Shown piece by piece: positions 1 to 7,952 of a stretch of DNA of 64,000 nucleotides (its first letter is position 1; every line of letters starts with the position of its first letter). The stretch covers positions 1,426,001-1,490,000 of the forward strand of contig NZ_JAJVCN010000002.1 in NCBI RefSeq assembly GCF_021390435.2, in the 5' to 3' direction. Source of the DNA: Kibdelosporangium philippinense (GTDB taxonomy: Bacteria; Actinomycetota; Actinomycetes; Mycobacteriales; Pseudonocardiaceae). The notes beneath the pieces are model-generated. The model saw only the letters and a list, made by a program, of their open reading frames with translations. It searched no databases and was not told the DNA's origin. The position numbers and the translations under genes were made by a program.

Positions 1-314
1 AGAACCGCGTGTACTGCCTTGCGCAAGTGGTTGTTTGTCGAACGTGCTCTGATCAGCTTGGTTCCGGCTTGTTCCAGATAGGCGTACGCCGCGTGCGGGC
101 GTAAGCCCGCCGCCTCGCGGGCAGCGAGCACCATGCCGTACAACGCGGCGAAGTACGGGCCGGAGGACTGGGTGACCATGTCCTCAATGGCCTTGGCGAC
201 CTCGGTGGATGTACGGCACAGCACCCATTCCCGCGAGAATGGGAAGTTACGGCGGTCAAGGATCAGCACGCCGTCGTCGGTGAGCCGGACGCTGTCGGCC
301 AGCGTCGGACCCAT
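1..314 (-). CDS. MtnA/eIF2B-like sugar-phosphate isomerase (partial, 3' end outside window)
   Basis: About 104 codons of the N-terminal part are present, and the gene runs off the left edge without a stop. The reading (start MGPTLADSVRLTDDG) resembles the N-terminus of methylthioribose-1-phosphate isomerase: a 'VLILDRRNFP' strand, 'EVAKAIEDMV' helix, 'AALYGMVLAA' and a helix ending in 'NNHLRKAV'. The RGAPAIG loop usual in MtnA is replaced by QSSGPYFAA, so the substrate may differ from the methionine-salvage one. The ATG overlaps the TGA of the upstream flavoprotein gene (TGATG), so the two are translationally coupled. Being partial, it does not show the catalytic Cys/Asp region. Assignment to the MtnA-like fold is by my reading of motifs; substrate is unknown. 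Confidence 0.6.
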   Translation of the reverse strand, partial: MGPTLADSVRLTDDGVLILDRRNFPFSREWVLCRTSTEVAKAIEDMVTQSSGPYFAALYGMVLAAREAAGLRPHAAYAYLEQAGTKLIRARSTNNHLRKAVHAV

Positions 315-1429
315 CAGCTGTATCCCGTGAACGGCGGGTGTTCACCCGTCAGAAAGTACTGGCCGACCTCGCGTGCTTTGTAGACGACCGGGTCGTGCAA
401 GGTCAAAGTCCTCGCGTTACGCCAGAACCGGTCGTAGCCGAACTTGGTCGCGGTCGCGCGGGCGCCCATGAACTCGAACACCTTCGAGGTGGTCTCGTTG
501 ACCACGCGTGTGCTGAAGACCTTGGCGGACGAGATGGTCACGGCCGTGCTGGCCCGTTGCTCGGCAGTCAGGTCGCTTCCAGCGGCAACGGACTGGCGCA
601 AGGATTCCGATGCCCGGTCGGCCAATGTGCCCGCAGCTTCCAGAGAGGCGACGAGTTCTCCATACCCGGCAACGATGTACGGATCAGCCGAAGCGGATTC
701 CACACCGGACAGGATCCACGGCCGCGCCTGGCCCCGCGTGTACGCGGCGGCCTCGGCCAGGGCGCCTGCCGCGATCCCAACGTAGATCTGGGTCAGTGCG
801 AGCTGGAACCCCAAGGCCGCAAGGGAAAGCCGGATCGAGTCAGCCGGTTGCGCGCCGAGCACGTCCGCGCCATCCACGGCGACGTTCTCGAACACGATGC
901 CGCCGCTGGCGGTCAGCCGCTGACCGGTGTTGTCCCAATCGGACGGATACGAGATTCCCGGCGCCTTCGCGTCCACTGTGAACGTGAGCTTCTCCTCAGT
1001 GTCCACTCGGGTCGCCGAGACGACCAGCCGGTCGGCCACAGAGGCGCCGGTCGCGAAGGTCTTACGGCCGTTGACAATGAAGCCGTCCGAAGTGGGCGTC
1101 AGCTCCAGCGCCGCGTCCAGCGGGTTGCTGACACCAGACCAGAACCAGTTCCGGTCCGCACGCATCCGTGTGGCGACGGACGGGTTGTCGAACAGCTGCG
1201 CGCGCCACAGGTGCAGGTAGTGGTACCCGATCAGATGCCCGATCGACGCGTCGGCCGCGGAGATGATCCTGGTTACCGCGTCGGCCGCGTCCTCGTCGGC
1301 GGCAAGCAGACCCGAGGAGCGCAGCAGTTCGACCTCGGCTGCGGGAGGCCGGTTTGCCCGGTCTCGTTCGGCCGCGTCCGCCTTGAGCTGCGCGGCCACC
1401 TCTTCGGCCAAGCCGATCCAGTCCGTCAT
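314..1429 (-). CDS. Acyl-CoA dehydrogenase-fold flavoprotein (DszC/SfnB-like monooxygenase)
   Basis: A 371-aa protein of the acyl-CoA dehydrogenase superfamily. The start MTDWIGLAEEV is chosen because the upstream extension is low-complexity and crosses the divergent promoter. It has an N-terminal helical domain, a middle beta-domain (GFIVNGRKTFATGA, about residues 125-140) and a C-terminal helical domain ending LTLHDPVVYKAREVGQYFLTGEHPPFTGYS-like, a tail typical of FMNH2-dependent oxygenases such as DszC and SfnB rather than true fatty acyl-CoA dehydrogenases. The catalytic Glu of classical dehydrogenases is not evident. These relatives oxygenate sulfur compounds or other small molecules with flavin from a reductase. 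The stop overlaps the start of the MtnA-like gene, suggesting one pathway, possibly salvage of an organosulfur compound (inference). Confidence 0.75.
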   Translation of the reverse strand: MTDWIGLAEEVAAQLKADAAERDRANRPPAAEVELLRSSGLLAADEDAADAVTRIISAADASIGHLIGYHYLHLWRAQLFDNPSVATRMRADRNWFWSGVSNPLDAALELTPTSDGFIVNGRKTFATGASVADRLVVSATRVDTEEKLTFTVDAKAPGISYPSDWDNTGQRLTASGGIVFENVAVDGADVLGAQPADSIRLSLAALGFQLALTQIYVGIAAGALAEAAAYTRGQARPWILSGVESASADPYIVAGYGELVASLEAAGTLADRASESLRQSVAAGSDLTAEQRASTAVTISSAKVFSTRVVNETTSKVFEFMGARATATKFGYDRFWRNARTLTLHDPVVYKAREVGQYFLTGEHPPFTGYS

Positions 1430-1498
1430 GGCCGAAACGGTACTGGGCATCGGCGGCCATGCCGTGCCCTGTCCCACGGCACTAAACTTGCGGGAGAC

Positions 1499-1524
1499 GC
1501 AAACTTGCGCGACACGCAGTTTTG
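1499..1524. promoter_or_regulatory. Candidate TetR operator in divergent promoter
   Basis: An imperfect inverted repeat, CAAACTTGCG then a 5-nt spacer then CGCAGTTTTG (8 of 10 positions pair), lies directly before the tetR gene. A second AAACTTGCG half-site lies about 20 bp upstream. It sits between the DszC-like gene and tetR, the usual place for an autoregulatory operator. Confidence 0.45.
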
Positions 1525-1536
1525 TGCCAGTGTCGG

Positions 1537-2130
1537 ATGGTGTCAGGGCTGAGAGAAAGCAAGAAACGGGCCACGCGGGAGGCGCTGAGCTGGGAGGCGT
1601 TGCGCCTCGCGGTCGAGCGTGGCATCGAGAACGTGCTGGTCGAGGACATCGCGACGGCCGCGGGTGTGTCACCGCGGACCTTCAACAACTACTTCTCGAG
1701 CAAGTACGAGGCGATCGTCTGGCGTGAGCTGGACCGGATGGTCCGGATCGGCGACATCCTGCGGGAACGCCCGCCGGACGAGCCGTTCTGGGACTCGATC
1801 GAGCATGCCGTGCTTGCGATCTACGGCAATGACAACGAGACCACACCGCCGGACAAGACGTGGACCGACGGCGTCCGCGAGCTGATCAGCGCGCCGTTGC
1901 TGACGGCCGAGTACCTCAAAGCCGACGCGGCGATGACGCGCGCGCTTGCCGAGGCGATCGCCGAGCGTCTTGGAATGACAGAACAGGACATGTACCCGCG
2001 GGTGATCGCCGGTTCGGTCGGCGCGGCCTGCAGCGCCGCGCAGGAGCAGTGGGTCAACGCCGATCCCGTGGTGCCGTTGGGGCCGCTTGTCCGGCAGGCG
2101 CTGGGATATCTGAAACGAGGAGAACCATGA
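1537..2130 (+). CDS. TetR family transcriptional regulator
   Basis: A 197-aa repressor with an N-terminal helix-turn-helix: RREAL-type first helix, then 'ENVLVEDIATAAGVSPRTFNNYFSSKYEAI' at about residues 27-57, the standard TetR recognition core. The C-terminal ligand domain is not diagnostic. ATG at 1537 (MVSGLRES) is preferred over an in-frame TTG 15 bp upstream, because the DNA-binding domain then has normal spacing from the N-terminus. The stop overlaps the start of the following FAD hydroxylase gene (ATGA), so the two are co-transcribed, and the gene is divergent from the DszC-like gene. It probably controls one or both units. Confidence 0.85.
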   Translation: MVSGLRESKKRATREALSWEALRLAVERGIENVLVEDIATAAGVSPRTFNNYFSSKYEAIVWRELDRMVRIGDILRERPPDEPFWDSIEHAVLAIYGNDNETTPPDKTWTDGVRELISAPLLTAEYLKADAAMTRALAEAIAERLGMTEQDMYPRVIAGSVGAACSAAQEQWVNADPVVPLGPLVRQALGYLKRGEP

Positions 2131-3578
2131 TCGCGATAGCTGGGGGCGGGCCGAATGGGCTGATGCTCGCGTGTGACCTAGCGCTTGCTGGGGTACGCCC
2201 GGTCGTGCTGGAGAAACTGCCTGAGCGCAGCAAAGAACCGAAGGCCAACGGTATGGTCGGGCAAGTTGTGCGGCTGCTGCATCGCAGAGGATTGCTTGAG
2301 CGTCTCGGCAGTGAGACTCCATTCCGGACGCCGAGGTTCATGTTCGGCATGCTGCAGCTGGATCTGTCCGAAGTCGACGACAACCCGATGACAATTCAGC
2401 TTGTGCCGCAGCGGCGCCTTGAGCAAGTACTGGAAGAACGCGCGCTGGAGCTCGGCGTGCAGATCCGGCGGGGTCACGAGGTCGTGGCTTTCACCCAGGA
2501 CGAGTCCGGAGTGGACGTCGAAATCCGTGGCCCGCAAGGCGAATACCGGCTGAGTGCGGAGTTCCTCGTCGGCGCGGACGGCGGCCACAGTCCGGTCCGC
2601 AAGCTCGCCGGAATCGACTTCCCCGGTGTGTCCACAGAGAAAGGTGTTGTCCGGGTGGCGAACGTGACCCTGCCGGAAAACCTGGACGTGCCTGCCGGAG
2701 TACACATCAGGACCGAACACGGTGTGTTCTTCCACATCGAGTTGGTGCCAGGCAAACCGATGGTGATGACCGTCGAGTGGGATCCGGCGGACAACACCCC
2801 GATGACCCTTGAGGAAATGCGGCAGAGCATCCACCGCGTGCTAGGCACGCAGATCGCGATCGGACCGCCCGCCGGAGAAGGCCCGCACCTGTTGCGCAGG
2901 ACGTCCGGCGGCAATACCCGGATAGCGGAGAAATACCGGGATGGCCGGGTTTTCCTGATCGGTGACGCGGCACACGTGCATTCCGCGATGGGTGGCCCTG
3001 GTCTGAACCTCGGCTTGCAGGACGCCGCGAACCTGGCATGGAAACTGGCAGCGGCTGTCAACGGCTGGGCGCCGGACGGATTGCTTGATACCTATGAAAT
3101 CGAGCGGCGTCCACCCGCCGAACGGGTTGTCTTGCACACCCAGGCACAGTCCGCGCTGAGCGGTCCAGGGCCGGAAGTGACCGCGCTGCGGGCGTTGTTC
3201 ACCGAGCTGATGACCAAACCGGACGTTGCCGCGCATATCGCGGAAACCCTGGCCGGGTCGGACATCCGTTACCCAACGGGGACGAACCATCCGCTGGCCG
3301 GGAAGTTCCTGCCGGACGAGGTACCGGCGCCACAGCTGCGGGACGCGCGGCCGGTATTGGTGGATTTCGCCCGAAACCCCGCACTGAAGGACATTGCGGC
3401 GCAATGGATCGACCGTGTCGACGTCATCGAAGTCGAATCAACGAATGCGCATCCGGACGTGGTTCTGGTCCGTCCGGATGGCTATGTCGGATGGGCTGGT
3501 TGCGGTGTCCTCAGTGGACTGCGTGAGGAATTGGCCACGTGGTTCGGTAGTCCGCGAATGGTGACCATCGTTTCGTAG
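2127..3578 (+). CDS. FAD-dependent aromatic hydroxylase (class A flavoprotein monooxygenase)
   Basis: A 483-aa protein of the PheA/TfdB/rifampicin-monooxygenase type. The N-terminal dinucleotide fold is visible (AIAGGGPNGLMLACDLALAG, residues 3-22, followed by LEK), then the DG motif (LVGADGGHSPVR, about residues 150-160) and the second FAD motif GDAAHVHSAMGGPGLNLGLQDA (about residues 285-306). The C-terminal part has the thioredoxin-like remnant common in this family. Members hydroxylate phenols, polyketides or rifamycin-like drugs with NAD(P)H and O2. The ATG overlaps the stop of tetR by 4 bp. A role in detoxification or catabolism of an aromatic compound sensed by the TetR protein is inferred; the substrate cannot be read from sequence. 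Confidence 0.85.
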   Translation: MIAIAGGGPNGLMLACDLALAGVRPVVLEKLPERSKEPKANGMVGQVVRLLHRRGLLERLGSETPFRTPRFMFGMLQLDLSEVDDNPMTIQLVPQRRLEQVLEERALELGVQIRRGHEVVAFTQDESGVDVEIRGPQGEYRLSAEFLVGADGGHSPVRKLAGIDFPGVSTEKGVVRVANVTLPENLDVPAGVHIRTEHGVFFHIELVPGKPMVMTVEWDPADNTPMTLEEMRQSIHRVLGTQIAIGPPAGEGPHLLRRTSGGNTRIAEKYRDGRVFLIGDAAHVHSAMGGPGLNLGLQDAANLAWKLAAAVNGWAPDGLLDTYEIERRPPAERVVLHTQAQSALSGPGPEVTALRALFTELMTKPDVAAHIAETLAGSDIRYPTGTNHPLAGKFLPDEVPAPQLRDARPVLVDFARNPALKDIAAQWIDRVDVIEVESTNAHPDVVLVRPDGYVGWAGCGVLSGLREELATWFGSPRMVTIVS

Positions 3579-3782
3579 CGCATGCGAACGAATACGTTCC
3601 GTGGTCGAGCAGAGCGGTCGTTATGGCATCGAGATTCAGTGCGCGTCATCATTTCCGGTGCTACGCCGAACAGGCCAATGTGGACTACGTGGAATAGGCC
3701 AGTTGTCTGATTGTCTATACCGCTTCACGGGGTTGTGCTCTGGTGGCAGTTTCTTGCCACGATCCCCATGAAGGGTTTGGCT
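3579..3782. other. Intergenic region upstream of the large subtilase gene
   Basis: No gene is seen in these 204 bp. Two short dyads are present: GAACG-AATA-CGTTC at 3586-3599 and GTGGCA-GTTTCT-TGCCAC at 3743-3760. The second ends 22 bp before the chosen GTG start, so it could form a small hairpin in the leader or be a protein-binding site. No clear terminator for the preceding hydroxylase gene is visible. Confidence 0.4.
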
Positions 3783-6700
3783 GTGACATCACGATCTCCA
3801 CTCCGTAGATGCGCCGGGTTGGCGGTGCTGGCGTTCAGCACCGCCGCACTTGGTCTCGCGGTGCCCGCGGCAGCGCTTGCCGCGCAACCGCCGGCCCCGG
3901 AACAACCGGTGCCCGGCAACGAGAAGACCCTGGACTCCCGTGACCGCGCCTTGGTCGCCGAGGCGGTGAAGGCGGGCAAGCAGTCCGTCACCGTCCTCGT
4001 CGCCGCCGAGAAGGGGCGTGCCGACGCGGCCGCCAACGAGCTGCGGTCGATCGGCGCGAACGTCAAGTCGGTCGAGAAGGACGTCGACTACCTCAAGGTG
4101 ACGTTGCCGCCGGACAAGGCGAGGCAGGCGGCCAAGCTCGACGCGGTCCGTGCGATCGACGTCGACGGCCTGATCGCCCGTGACGAGCCGGGCACCGAAG
4201 GGATGGCCGATCCCATCCCGCAGCCCGCGCCGGGCGCCAACACCCCGAGGGCCAACCCGTACATGCCGACGGGGGACACCAAGGCCGCCCAGTTCGGCCA
4301 GCTTTTCCCGTTCTGGGACGGCAAGGACGTGCTCGTCGCGATCCTGGACAGCGGTGTCGACCTCGACCACCCCGCGCTGGCCAAGACCAGCTCGGGCGAC
4401 CGCAAGATCGTCGACTGGTACAACGCCAACGCCCCGGACTCCGGTGACAGCACGTGGGTCGCGATGTCACAGGAGACCTTCACCGGCACGTTCACGGCAG
4501 CGGGCCGTTCTTGGACCGCGCCAGCGACCGGCGGCCCGTACACGATCGGTGTCTTCAACGAGAACGCCGGTGTGAACGACTTCGCGAACGCGGCAAGCGA
4601 GATCGGCGGTGACGTCAACCGCGACGGCGACAAGGCCGACCGGTTCGGCGTGCTGCAGGACGTCGCCACCAAGGAGGTCCGCGTCGACCTCAACGGCAAC
4701 GGCAACTTCACCGACGACACCGCGATGATCGACTACAAGGTCAAGCAGGATGTCGGCCACTTCGGCACCGACAACCCGGCCACCGCGGGCGTCCGCGAGA
4801 CCGTTCCTTTCGTTGTGCAGACCGACAAATCGATCTACGGCACCGCGGATCAGCCATTCGTCGGCCTCGGGATCGCCGCGGGCGCACACGGTTCGCACGT
4901 CGCCGGTATCACCGCCGGTAACGCGCTGCTGGATGGCAAGATGGCCGGTGCGGCGCCAGGCGCGAAGCTGATGGCCGTCAAGGCCTGCCTGTCGACGCCG
5001 TCGTGCACCGACAGCGGCCTCACCGACGGTGTGCTCTACGCGGCCCGCAACGGCGCCGACGTCGTGAACATCTCCATCGGTGGCCTGCCGGCGCTCAACG
5101 ACGGCAACAGCGCACGTGCGCAGATCTACAACCGGATCATCGCGCAGTTCAACATCCAGCTGTTCATTTCGGCTGGCAACAGCGGTTCCGGTGCCAACAC
5201 CGTCGGCGACCCCTCGGTGGCATCGGACGCGGTGAGCGTCGGCTCGTCGGTCACCAAGGAGACCTGGCTGGCGAACTACGGCTCGCAGACCGCGAAGAAG
5301 GAGGGCCTGCACCCGTATTCGTCGCGTGGCCCGCGTGAAGACGGCGGGTTCAAGCCGAACATCGTGGCGCCGGGTTCGGCGATATCGTCGATTCCTTTGT
5401 GGCAGCCAGCTTCGCCAGTGCCGGGCACGTACACGCTGCCCAACGGCTACGCGCACTTCAATGGGACCTCGATGGCCGCCCCGCAGGCGACCGGTGCCGC
5501 CGCACTGTTGGTGAGCGCGTACAAGGCGACGCACGGTGGCAAACGGCCGAACATGGCCGCGCTGCGTAACGCGATCTACTCCTCGGCACGCTTCCTGGAC
5601 GGCGTTGGCGCTTACGAGCAGGGCAACGGTCTGTTCGATGTGTTCGGCGCCTTCTTCCACTTGGCGAGCAACCCGAACCCGGACACCGTGACCAGCGCGG
5701 TCGAGGTGAACACCGTCCTGGAGGGCTTCCTGCCCAAGCCGGGAATCGGTGTCGGTATCCACGACCGTGAAGGCGTGGTGCAGGGCAAGCAGTACAACCG
5801 CACCTACACGTTCACCCGGACCTCCGGCAGCGACCGCACGATTCCGTACCGTCTCAAGTGGATCGGAAACGACGGCACGTTCTCCTCGCCGGACAAGGTG
5901 AACTTGCCGCTGAACAAGCCGGTCTCGTTCAACGTGAAGGTCAACCCGCGCAACGCGGGCGTGCACTCGGCAGTGTTGGAACTGGACAACCCGTTCACCT
6001 CCGGCACCGACACGCAGCTGCTGAACACGGTGTTCGTCGCGCAGCAGTTCGACGCTGGCAACAAGTTCACCGTCAGCCACAGCGGCAAGATCGACCGCAA
6101 CCAGACCAAGAACTTCTTCGTCAACGTGCCGCAGGGCACCACTGGCCTGAAGCTCGACCTGGTCGGCGGCGGCTCGGCGCCTGGCGCCGGCCAGGTCCGG
6201 TTCGTCCGGGTCGACCCGCGCGGTATCCCGGTCGACGTGACGTCGACGACCAACTGCTACAACCCGGACGCAGGTGCGGGTTGCTCGACTGGTTCGCCGA
6301 CGACTCGTACGGTCAACAACCCGCTCCCGGGTGTCTGGGAGTTCTATGTGGAGGCTCGGCGGACGTCCGACACCGCCTCGGCGCCGTTCTCGATCACGGC
6401 CACCGCGATCACCACGAAGATTAACCCGAACCCGGACACCGTCGAATCGATGCAGGCCGGTGTTCCGTTGCCGCGCAACTACTCGGTGGCCAACTCGACC
6501 GCTGCTTTCAACGGGCGCCTCGTCGGCGGCCCGCTGAGCAGCGCGCTGCAGCAGCGGCCGAACATCGCGCACCTGGCTCAGCAGCAGCGTGCGATTACGG
6601 TGTTGCCGGGTTCGACGTCGTTGAGCGTGGCGATCGGCAAGACGAGTGACCCTGTCGCGGACCTCGACCTGTTCCTGTTCAACTGCACCACGGGCACCTG

Positions 6701-7046
6701 TGTGCTCGCGGCGCAGAGCGCGGACGCGGACTCCGAGGAATCCGTCAGGGTCGTCAACCCGGCCGCTGGCCTCTGGGTCTCGCTTGTCGACGGTTTCGCA
6801 GTGCCCGCGGGCACCACGGACTTCGACTACCAGGACGTGTTCTCGTCGCCTCAGCTGGGCACGCTGGCCATCAACGACGCCAACGCCCAGCGCGGTGTCG
6901 GGGCCACGTGGAGCACGGCAGCCACGGTCACTGCCGCGGCGGTGCCGCCTGCTGGCCGCAAGTTGCGCGGTGACCTGACCGTGCAGACCAGTGACGGCGG
7001 AATCGTCGGCAATGGCACGATCCAGATCAACGCGGTCACACCGTAA
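3783..7046 (+). CDS. Large secreted S8 family serine peptidase (subtilase)
   Basis: A 1087-aa secreted protease. The GTG at 3783 is chosen because AAGGG lies 7 nt upstream; an in-frame ATG at 3768 is an alternative. A signal peptide (RRCAGLAVLAFSTAALGLAVPAAALA) is followed by a propeptide. The catalytic triad is Asp189 (ILDSGVDLDHP), His369 (AHGSHVAG) and Ser563 (NGTSMAAPQ). About 180 residues lie between Asp and His, far more than in plain subtilisins and like the insert of the tripeptidyl-peptidase II/kexin-like large subtilases. About 500 residues follow the catalytic core and probably form beta-sandwich domains. It is monocistronic, ending at a strong terminator palindrome. Extracellular protein degradation is the likely role. 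Confidence 0.9.
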   Translation: MTSRSPLRRCAGLAVLAFSTAALGLAVPAAALAAQPPAPEQPVPGNEKTLDSRDRALVAEAVKAGKQSVTVLVAAEKGRADAAANELRSIGANVKSVEKDVDYLKVTLPPDKARQAAKLDAVRAIDVDGLIARDEPGTEGMADPIPQPAPGANTPRANPYMPTGDTKAAQFGQLFPFWDGKDVLVAILDSGVDLDHPALAKTSSGDRKIVDWYNANAPDSGDSTWVAMSQETFTGTFTAAGRSWTAPATGGPYTIGVFNENAGVNDFANAASEIGGDVNRDGDKADRFGVLQDVATKEVRVDLNGNGNFTDDTAMIDYKVKQDVGHFGTDNPATAGVRETVPFVVQTDKSIYGTADQPFVGLGIAAGAHGSHVAGITAGNALLDGKMAGAAPGAKLMAVKACLSTPSCTDSGLTDGVLYAARNGADVVNISIGGLPALNDGNSARAQIYNRIIAQFNIQLFISAGNSGSGANTVGDPSVASDAVSVGSSVTKETWLANYGSQTAKKEGLHPYSSRGPREDGGFKPNIVAPGSAISSIPLWQPASPVPGTYTLPNGYAHFNGTSMAAPQATGAAALLVSAYKATHGGKRPNMAALRNAIYSSARFLDGVGAYEQGNGLFDVFGAFFHLASNPNPDTVTSAVEVNTVLEGFLPKPGIGVGIHDREGVVQGKQYNRTYTFTRTSGSDRTIPYRLKWIGNDGTFSSPDKVNLPLNKPVSFNVKVNPRNAGVHSAVLELDNPFTSGTDTQLLNTVFVAQQFDAGNKFTVSHSGKIDRNQTKNFFVNVPQGTTGLKLDLVGGGSAPGAGQVRFVRVDPRGIPVDVTSTTNCYNPDAGAGCSTGSPTTRTVNNPLPGVWEFYVEARRTSDTASAPFSITATAITTKINPNPDTVESMQAGVPLPRNYSVANSTAAFNGRLVGGPLSSALQQRPNIAHLAQQQRAITVLPGSTSLSVAIGKTSDPVADLDLFLFNCTTGTCVLAAQSADADSEESVRVVNPAAGLWVSLVDGFAVPAGTTDFDYQDVFSSPQLGTLAINDANAQRGVGATWSTAATVTAAAVPPAGRKLRGDLTVQTSDGGIVGNGTIQINAVTP

Positions 7047-7058
7047 ATAGCTGAAAAT

Positions 7059-7090
7059 ACTTAGGGGGCGCCAGCTGGCGCCCCCTAAGT
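7059..7090. terminator. Bidirectional terminator, perfect 32-bp palindrome
   Basis: Perfect inverted repeat with 16-bp arms (core GGGGGCGCCAGCTGGCGCCC). It lies between the convergent subtilase and LPMO genes, with T-rich DNA following on the + strand and A/T-rich DNA on the other side. Confidence 0.9.
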
Positions 7091-7097
7091 TTATGGT

Positions 7098-7739
7098 TTA
7101 GAAAATGACGTCGTTACACAGATAGAAAGCTTCGGCGCTGTCCGGCAGCTTGCGTTGCCAGATCGTGTAGATGAGGTGCCTTCCGGACTTGCCGCTCGGC
7201 AGCCTTGTTGCGATCTGGTACACGCCATTGGAAATCGGCGGGTTGGTCACCTCGTTGAACTGTTCGAGGTCGGACCAGCGCAGCGGGGTCAACGGGTTGT
7301 AGCCGTTGCGCGTGACGTACGTCGTCCACACCCCCAGGTGGGCGGCGGTTGCCCTGACCTGGAACGTGAAGTTCGCGCCCGAGGTCAGCCGGGTCGCAGG
7401 CCAGTCGTTGCGGGCCAGGTTCAGGCCGGTGTACTTGGCCCGGCCCGCGCCACAGAGCTGGCCGTCCGGGATGAACGCGCGGTGGTTGCCGTTCACGTTC
7501 GGCAGGTTGACTTCGTGCCAGTCGTAGAAGGCCTGTGTGCCACCGGCGGCGACGGCGGCCCTGCACGCGGCTGAGGTCGGGTTTTCCGGGTTCTCGTTGA
7601 ATCTGCACTGGTACGTGCGGCTTGGTGGGTTCATCGTCGATCCGTGCGCACTCGCCGAGGAGATCGGCAGAACGGCGGACAACAGGATGGGGATCGCTCC
7701 GAGCAGGGCGACCATGGCACTTCTGCGGCGCTTGGTCAT
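7098..7739 (-). CDS. AA10 lytic polysaccharide monooxygenase
   Basis: A 213-aa secreted copper enzyme. ATG at 7739 is chosen because AAGGAG lies 7 nt upstream; a longer in-frame start adds 9 residues. The signal peptide ends ...SSASA, so the mature protein starts with His32 (HGSTMNPPSR), the N-terminal copper ligand. The second histidine-brace ligand is His134 in the ATAAHLGVW motif, and the axial Phe is in DSAEAFYLC near the C-terminus. The whole protein is one catalytic domain; no carbohydrate-binding module is attached. AA10 enzymes cleave crystalline chitin or cellulose oxidatively. A DasR-like box about 80 bp upstream points to chitin or GlcNAc control, whereas the GH9 gene nearby suggests cellulose; which substrate is used remains open. 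Confidence 0.93.
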   Translation of the reverse strand: MTKRRRSAMVALLGAIPILLSAVLPISSASAHGSTMNPPSRTYQCRFNENPENPTSAACRAAVAAGGTQAFYDWHEVNLPNVNGNHRAFIPDGQLCGAGRAKYTGLNLARNDWPATRLTSGANFTFQVRATAAHLGVWTTYVTRNGYNPLTPLRWSDLEQFNEVTNPPISNGVYQIATRLPSGKSGRHLIYTIWQRKLPDSAEAFYLCNDVIF

Positions 7740-7817
7740 CAGGCGTCTCCTTGACAGCGTTGTCATGCGTTGCCATGAAGTCGTCGCGCCCGACTCAGGG
7801 TTCTGTCACGAGTGTGA

Positions 7818-7833
7818 ATTGGTCTAGTCCAGC
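7818..7833 (-). promoter_or_regulatory. DasR-responsive element-like site (dre)
   Basis: The core TGGTCTAGTCCA differs by one base from the palindromic dre core TGGTCTAGACCA bound by the GntR regulator DasR. It lies 79 bp upstream of the LPMO start, where a repressor of a chitin-use gene would bind. Confidence 0.65.
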
Positions 7834-7952
7834 ATGGCAAGGGTCCATTCGGGCTAAAAAGATTGCGGTGACACGCCCCTAACGGGCCGGAACAAACTCC
7901 CGATCTGAAGTCATACGAGGGGAAATTACCGCCCGACAACAGGAGTAGTGTC

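Noticed and set aside
4467..6572. A 701-codon open frame on the minus strand under the large subtilase
   Set aside because: It is an antisense shadow caused by high third-position GC; it is Arg/Val-rich, lacks a ribosome binding site, and the opposite frame has catalytic motifs.
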